A stretch of 64,000 nt of DNA from Eucalyptus grandis (lineage: Eukaryota; Streptophyta; Magnoliopsida; Myrtales; Myrtaceae): assembly GCF_016545825.1 (NCBI RefSeq), contig NC_052617.1, positions 55,384,472 to 55,448,471 of the forward strand, read 5' to 3'. Positions 58,979 to 64,000 of this stretch are shown here, one piece after another. How positions within the stretch are numbered: the stretch's first letter is position 1; every line of letters starts with the position of its first letter. The translations under genes were made by a program, and so were the position numbers. The notes beneath the pieces were generated by a model. That model saw only the letters and a list, made by a program, of their open reading frames with translations. It did no database searches and had not been told where the DNA came from.

Positions 58979-59335
58979 AGTAATCTATCCTTTTGTTTTT
59001 ATGTTTTTGTTGTTGTTTTTTTTTTTTTTGTTTTTTTTTTTTTAAAAAAACATTTTGACATGAGAAAGCATGATGGAGCCTGGCCTCGAAATTCTCCTTG
59101 GATTTTCTTTTTCTTTTATCGGCTGGATATCATCACCGGGCTGGTTTGGTGTACCTCATCATGCCCTCAAAATAAAACTTGTAATTTTATTGATATTCAT
59201 CAATCAATTACATTTATTGAATGGAAATGCAATTTTCAAGCCCTAAAAAGAAAGCAAAAAAGAAGAAATAAAAAACAAGCCCTAGAAAGCGATAAAAATT
59301 CCCGCGCAGGGGAATGTGAGAAAGCAGTAAATGAG

Positions 59336-60526
59336 TTACTCTTGTGGGCTAGAGCCCATCTTCTCCTGAGGTCCTTCGTCAATGGTCCCTATAAAGACAT
59401 CATCGAAGAGACTAGAGATTCCTTCCAATGCATCTTCGGGGTTTTTCGTCTCCGGGGGTGTCAGATCATCCATGCCACCCCATCCATCTGGGACAATGTT
59501 GCGGGGATCAATGTAGAAACTGGGAGGAGCCGAATACTTCACCAGATAGTCGAATTTTCCGCTTGGCTGCCCCAGGGTGTCCATTATTTCTGCTTCATCC
59601 TGCATCATCATTGGAGGACCAGGGAATGTCTCGCGAATGTTCGGGAGTAATGGGTTTTGCCTTCCTCGCCTGTGATCAGGTGGCGGGTTCCGCCTTTCCT
59701 GTCTTCGTCCTCCAGAACTTTCCCCACCTCTTCCATGGTACCCTAAACCAGCAGATCGGGACCTCTGAGGGGCTTCAATGGGGCTTTGAATACCCTGACC
59801 ATTTCTTCCCAAACCATTGCCAGGGACAAAACCATTCCCAACCATTACTCTTCCTACCATGAGGGCAGCATCTGAAACCTCAGGAGTGGGCGGCGATGAG
59901 CCTCGAGAAGCGTGTATGGTAGACACTAACTCAAATGAGTGGTAACTTGATTCGAGCTCAGAGTCCGACTCTACATAGGGGATAGCCGTCTCGTGATAAA
60001 TCTGGTGGTCTTGCTCACCATACACAGTGACCAGCTTCCTTTCGATCACAAATTTCACAGCTTGATGTAGAGTTGAAGGGACTGCTCCAGCAGTGTGTAT
60101 CCATGGACGACCTAGCAGAAAATTGAATGCGGTAGGGATATCCAACACTTGGAAGGGAATGTTGAAGACGACCGGCCCTATTTGCACGTCAAGATGGATT
60201 TCCCCGATTACCTCCTTTTTCGTTCCATCAAAAGCTCTCACAGAAGTCTTTGCAGCATGTACCTTGGACAGGTCTACCTTGAGGCGGTGAAGAGTGGCCA
60301 ATGGACATATGTTTAAGGCGGACCCATTATCAATGAGCACTCGGGACACATGAGAAACCTTATGCTTGACAGATATGTAGAGTGCTTTATTATGCCCCCT
60401 ACCCTCGAGAGGGAATTCCTCATCAGAAAAAGCAATCATGTCCTTGAGAAGGACTGATCCCACAAAATCCTCCAGCTTATCTGCTTCAACTGTTTCTGGT
60501 ACACGAATTTTGCTTAGCACCTTCAT
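59336..60526 (-). CDS. Ogre-type protease with G-patch-like tail
   Basis: A 396-residue frame. VEADKLEDFVGSVLLKDMIA and ALYISVKHKVSHVSRVLIDN precede the protease active-site motif VLIDNGSALNICP (DNGS in place of DSGS/DTGS, common in this lineage), the flap region FDGTKKEVIGEIHLDVQIGP and the FNFLLGRPWIH motif. The C-terminal part includes GFVPGNGLGRNGQGIQSPI and SAGLGYHGRGG, a glycine pattern like a G-patch, followed by an Arg/Pro-rich stretch and a conserved-looking acidic end. Confidence 0.85.
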   Translation of the reverse strand: MKVLSKIRVPETVEADKLEDFVGSVLLKDMIAFSDEEFPLEGRGHNKALYISVKHKVSHVSRVLIDNGSALNICPLATLHRLKVDLSKVHAAKTSVRAFDGTKKEVIGEIHLDVQIGPVVFNIPFQVLDIPTAFNFLLGRPWIHTAGAVPSTLHQAVKFVIERKLVTVYGEQDHQIYHETAIPYVESDSELESSYHSFELVSTIHASRGSSPPTPEVSDAALMVGRVMVGNGFVPGNGLGRNGQGIQSPIEAPQRSRSAGLGYHGRGGESSGGRRQERRNPPPDHRRGRQNPLLPNIRETFPGPPMMMQDEAEIMDTLGQPSGKFDYLVKYSAPPSFYIDPRNIVPDGWGGMDDLTPPETKNPEDALEGISSLFDDVFIGTIDEGPQEKMGSSPQE

Positions 60527-60574
60527 CGGGACTTTTGGTGCACGGGGAGGTTTGGATGAGCTCGAGCAAAGAGA

Positions 60575-60832
60575 TCAGGCGGGCATCTTTCGCAATTGAT
60601 CGACGATATTATACTCACTTGCTTTAATTACAGCCAGAAATTCCTTAGCCTCTTCGTCAGTGACAGGCTTTGCAGGTTGAGTATTATTTGGAGCATAAGT
60701 TCGACCAGACCTTGTAACGAGGTCAACATCTAGGTCATAAGACCAGGGCACCGCTTTATTATTGACATACTCATACGGCTGAGGTATTTCAATCACAACC
60801 TCTTCATTAGTTGCATCTTCTAGCGGGGGCAT
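60575..60832 (-). pseudogene. Ogre gag-protease linker
   Basis: An 85-residue frame with DLVTRSGRTYAPNN and EEAKEFLAVIKASEYNIVDQ, a segment seen between gag and protease in Tat-lineage polyproteins. Two frame shifts near 60,540-60,575 separate it from the protease; the ISLLELIQTSP continuation is readable in another frame. Confidence 0.75.
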
Positions 60833-60880
60833 ATCTGCAAGTGACGGATCTACTTCTTCCTTACCATTATCGAGAGCAGC

Positions 60881-62433
60881 CTACTCCTCCTCCCAATCAA
60901 TGATGATGTGGGAAATGGTGGAAACCACGCAGTTATGGTCAGCATACACGATGATGCCGTCATCCACCATTTTGGCAATTCTTTCCTTCATCAACGATAA
61001 AGGAACATCCTCTTGATCGGGATAATAACCAGCTCTCACCAGTCCCTTGTAGGCATCTGCCACATTCACCTTCGAGTTCTTGATCCGTCTAACTTCAGGT
61101 TCTAGGATAGCATTCACTGTACCCTCATGCTCCGGTAGAGGATTCTTCTGGACATTTGGCCGAGCAGTTTGAAATGAGAAGGCCTTTGTGTCCAGGAGAT
61201 TTTGGATCTTGTGCTTGAGGGTGAAACATTCGTCAGTTGAATGCCCCAATTCACCGTTATGGTAGTCACACTTCTTTGTCGGGTCATAACCGCGAATGCT
61301 TTCGCGATTGGGACGCTTTGGTTCATTAGTAAGCAAACCTTTCTTTCGGAGGATCGTCAAGCACTTGGGATGGAGACCCGGGAGAGGAGAAAATTGCCTT
61401 CTATTATTTGCTTGGGCAAATGATTGGCGGCCAGTGGTTTGCGGTTGTCTTGGATTCATTTGGATGGCCGGGGCACGTTTGACATTTTCTTGGCTATAAG
61501 CCACATTCACATCCACAGCCATTTCCTTCTCCTTCTTGGCAGTGAATCTCTTACTAGATGACTCAGTAAACCATCCTTCTCTTATCCCCATCTCGATTTG
61601 TTCTCCTACAGGAATAAGCTGATTGAAGCTTTCGACGTATGTACTGGCCATTCTGTTACGAAATTCGGACGGAAGGGTTTTCACGAACAACTTCATCAGC
61701 TCCTTGTTGGTAGGCTCAGGAGTAATTTGAGCCGCCAAGTTCCTCCATCTCACAGCATATTCTTTAAATGACTCGCTCCTTTTCTTTTCCATCCGCTCCA
61801 AGTCTTCTCGGGAAGGTGCGATGTCCATGTTGAACTTGTATTGTTTGAGAAATGCGTCGGCTACTTCATTCCAGGTATTGAGTAGGTTCACATTCTTCAT
61901 GACATACCAATTTAGTGCAGGCCCAGTCAAACTTGCATGGAATGATTGGATCATGAGAGGCTCGTTCTTGACATATTGGGCCATGCGCACGTGGTACATC
62001 CGCAAATGAGCTTTTGGGCGGAAGTACCATCGTATTTCTCAAAATCCGGCATTTTGAATTTCTTTGGCATCTTGACTTTCTCGTACACGGACAAGTCGAA
62101 CGGGAGTGAACTCTGTGACTCCTGCAGTTGTTTCAACTTTTCTTCCATTTTAGCAAAGCGTTCATCCTGCTCCGTCTTAGGGATGTTGACAAGCTTATTC
62201 TTTTCCACATTGATCAGGAATGGATCATCTTCCAGTCCGGGCATGTCATCGTCAACCGTTTGAACCTTGTTTGCTTGCTTTGGGATAACCACTTTAGGAA
62301 GAGCAGGTGCAGCTGTTGGATTTGCCTGGAGGAATTGGAGTTGATCCGTCACAAGTTGTAAAGAGGCGAGTACTTGTTGGAGTTGAGTCTCCACAGCGGA
62401 GACACGATCACGCATTTCGGTTTGTTCGGCCAT
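60881..62433 (-). pseudogene. Ogre-type gag
   Basis: Two frames joined by a one-base shift near 62,010. The N-terminal part (61,951-62,433) begins with a coiled-coil-like stretch (RVSAVETQLQQVLASLQLVT) and ends at FKMPDFEKYDGTS. The second (60,881-62,005) has the retrotransposon gag core (LMIQSFHASLTGPALNWYV, NTWNEVADAFLKQYKFNMDI, ESFKEYAVRWRNLAAQI), a central Pro/Gln-rich region and the zinc knuckle CDYHNGELGHSTDEC. The start at 62,433 was chosen because the coiled-coil follows directly. Gag forms the particle and binds element RNA. Confidence 0.9.
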
Positions 62434-62690
62434 TCTCGCTCTTAATCGCGTGATGATGGGCGAACGTGATGGATCCGTTATAACCTAATATAAGAAATGA
62501 ACAAAAATAAGCATTCTCATATGAAAATACGTCGATCCATGGCAATATTCTAGAACTTTATTCATCAACGAAGCTTTTGACAGACTTATCGAAATAGAAA
62601 TTCAAGATGTCCTAAACAAATGAACTAGGAAAGTAAATGACTCAAACTTCCTAATCTAAAACTGAAAATAGCAAGATTGATTCAAGCATT

Positions 62691-63992
62691 TCATTTGGCT
62701 TGATCAATATACATTCGGGACACCATTCGGCGCAATCGTTTATTCTCCTCTTGAGCTTTTTCAGCAACTCTTTTGAGGCGTTTATTCTCAGCTCGATTGG
62801 TGATCTTCAACGGTGCCTCCGGTATCTTTGGAAGCAGCTCTTCAGGAATCTTGTGCCGTTTGATATACTTAATCGAGGCATAGTACTTCATTTCCCTGCC
62901 TTTCAATTCCTCCTCGGGCCATTTGAGTTTTTGTGGACGGCACATGTCCCACATCGATTTGATGGTGAGAATGGAATCTTCATGGCCTCGGCTTCCATCA
63001 ACAAAGCTAACTTGGAGCGGATCCGCTTGTAACGCCGGGGGAAGCTCTTGTACGACTTGATATTGACGAGTCACTCTAGTCGGATAGTATTCCAATGCTC
63101 CAGTAAATCCCAATAGAGGGATTGGGCCAACTCTTCCACACGAGAGTCTCGCTGCCCGAACTTGGAACCATTTAGCATGCCATAGGAAACCCTTGGGAGT
63201 TGGTTTTTTCATGAAAGCTAGCCACCTAGAATAATGGTAATCTGGTGCATGTTTTTGATTGTTCTCAAATCTCATAATGGGGTGATTAGAATTACTAACA
63301 TCATGTATAGTCATTGAACCACCAAATCCTTTTATATGAGAAAGGAACCAGATTTGTAAAAGTTCAGGAGAGGAATGGAGAGTCTTATCGCCACCTCTTT
63401 TGAAATGAGTGAGAGAAAGAAAAGTTTCAGTTAAAACAGTGTTTACAAAATTTTTTCCTTCCATCACTTGCCTAACAAATTGAGCAATCAAAGGGTTAAT
63501 AGCATTCTTGCAAGAAGGAAATACTATAAACCCAAAGAAAGCTAAGAGGAAAATCCTACGCATTTGAAATGAGGTGCCTTTTTCAAAACATTCTTTCAGA
63601 AAAGATAAAGGACATGCATTACGATGGGCCTTTAAAACCTTTCTTAAATCGTCTTCCTTAATTCTCAGAAAATCAGATAAGGTCATAACAGGATCTATTC
63701 CGATAGGCGGATTAATCAGTTCAGCTTTCAAGGATTTTCCTATGGCAATGCTATACTCTTCCAAGGTGGGAGTGAGCTCATGCTTACCGCCGAAGATAAA
63801 GGTAGAAGTCTCGGGGCACCAACAGTGGGCGAGTGCTTGGACGAGGCCAACATGGATGTTGATACGCAGCAGTGGAAGCAATCGACCAATATGTGACTCT
63901 ACAAACTGACGGCCATCTTGATCTAACTTGTCCCACCAAGTGCTGAGTTCTTCCCTTGGAGGGAAAATAATTCGAATGTCCGGTGTCTCCAT
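62691..63992 (-). CDS. Ogre ORF1 upstream of gag (plant-mobile-domain-like)
   Basis: A 433-residue uninterrupted frame, start at 63,990-63,992 (METPDIRIIFPPREEL). Features: WWDKLDQDGRQFVESHIGRL, a CWCPETSTFIFGGKHELTPT motif with LEEYSIAIG, a hydrophobic core (RIFLLAFFGFIVFPSCKNAI), and a charged, helical C-terminus (NRAENKRLKRVAEKAQEENK). The layout resembles the domain of unknown function DUF7745, related to plant mobile domains, known as ORF1 of Ogre elements. Its function is unknown. It lies 257 bases upstream of gag, which spans 62,434-62,690 with no gene. It is the best-preserved frame of the element. Confidence 0.8.
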   Translation of the reverse strand: METPDIRIIFPPREELSTWWDKLDQDGRQFVESHIGRLLPLLRINIHVGLVQALAHCWCPETSTFIFGGKHELTPTLEEYSIAIGKSLKAELINPPIGIDPVMTLSDFLRIKEDDLRKVLKAHRNACPLSFLKECFEKGTSFQMRRIFLLAFFGFIVFPSCKNAINPLIAQFVRQVMEGKNFVNTVLTETFLSLTHFKRGGDKTLHSSPELLQIWFLSHIKGFGGSMTIHDVSNSNHPIMRFENNQKHAPDYHYSRWLAFMKKPTPKGFLWHAKWFQVRAARLSCGRVGPIPLLGFTGALEYYPTRVTRQYQVVQELPPALQADPLQVSFVDGSRGHEDSILTIKSMWDMCRPQKLKWPEEELKGREMKYYASIKYIKRHKIPEELLPKIPEAPLKITNRAENKRLKRVAEKAQEENKRLRRMVSRMYIDQAK

Positions 63993-64000
63993 TGTATATT

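Larger units (their letters stand above)
50233..64000 (-). mobile_element. Tat/Ogre-type Ty3/gypsy retrotransposon, runs past window end
   Basis: Minus strand; at least 13.8 kb with the 5' LTR outside the window. From 5' to 3': ORF1 (62,691-63,992), gag, protease, reverse transcriptase, RNase H, a second RNase H, integrase, a 2.4-kb 3' untranslated region with a minisatellite, polypurine tract and 3' LTR. An extra ORF upstream of gag, two RNase H domains, great length and tandem repeats in the 3' untranslated region are known marks of the Tat/Ogre lineage. Coding parts are long but interrupted by single-base shifts and a stop, so the copy looks young but inactive. Confidence 0.92.

Noticed and set aside
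59060..59650. A 196-codon plus-strand frame
   Set aside because: It runs antisense through the Ogre protease region and the T-rich non-coding gap; no domain.

Overview
This window is eukaryotic nuclear DNA from a flowering plant, most likely a woody dicot. It carries wall-associated kinase (WAK) genes with GT-AG introns, a fasciclin-like arabinogalactan fragment, plant-type Ty1/copia and Ty3/gypsy retrotransposons primed by initiator tRNA-Met, and a plant hAT transposon. Several non-coding repeats look like ones I associate with Eucalyptus and other Myrtaceae, but the sequence alone does not prove the family. Almost everything here is transposon or broken gene; I see no clearly intact host gene.

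Left part (1-10,049): a decayed coding stretch of unknown identity, then a dead gene for a carboxyvinyl-carboxyphosphonate phosphorylmutase-like protein (isocitrate-lyase/PEP-mutase superfamily). A 4.76-kb copia element with matching 5-bp target duplications sits in it. A 96-bp tandem duplication and a ~180-bp fold-back follow.

Middle part (10,050-36,470): two inverted ~3.4-kb arms (10,050-13,607 and 32,960-36,297), each holding a solo-LTR-like sequence, enclose a WAK locus on the minus strand. The WAK gene has three exons whose junctions join in phase, but it carries a 7.1-kb copia element in intron 1 and several small lesions in the kinase exon. Upstream of it lie duplicated copies of a WAK 5' flank, one interrupted by a small non-autonomous hAT element. 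A 173-bp piece of the right arm is repeated in perfect inverted form at the arm's outer end.

Right part (36,471-50,232): LTR-like sequences, a second and more damaged WAK kinase exon truncated by a gypsy LTR, and a complete 4.7-kb hAT element inserted at that exon's splice acceptor. The hAT carries a captured fasciclin-like arabinogalactan fragment between its 5' end and its transposase. The 5' end of another copia-type element follows.

Far right (50,233-64,000, running off the window): a large minus-strand Tat/Ogre-type Ty3/gypsy element with a 2.9-kb 3' LTR, a polypurine tract and an unusual 12-unit hairpin-forming minisatellite in its 3' untranslated region. Upstream come integrase, two RNase H domains, reverse transcriptase, protease with a G-patch-like tail, gag, and an extra ORF1 upstream of gag. 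The hairpin array, the gene-carrying hAT and the perfect inverted duplication are the observations I would follow first.
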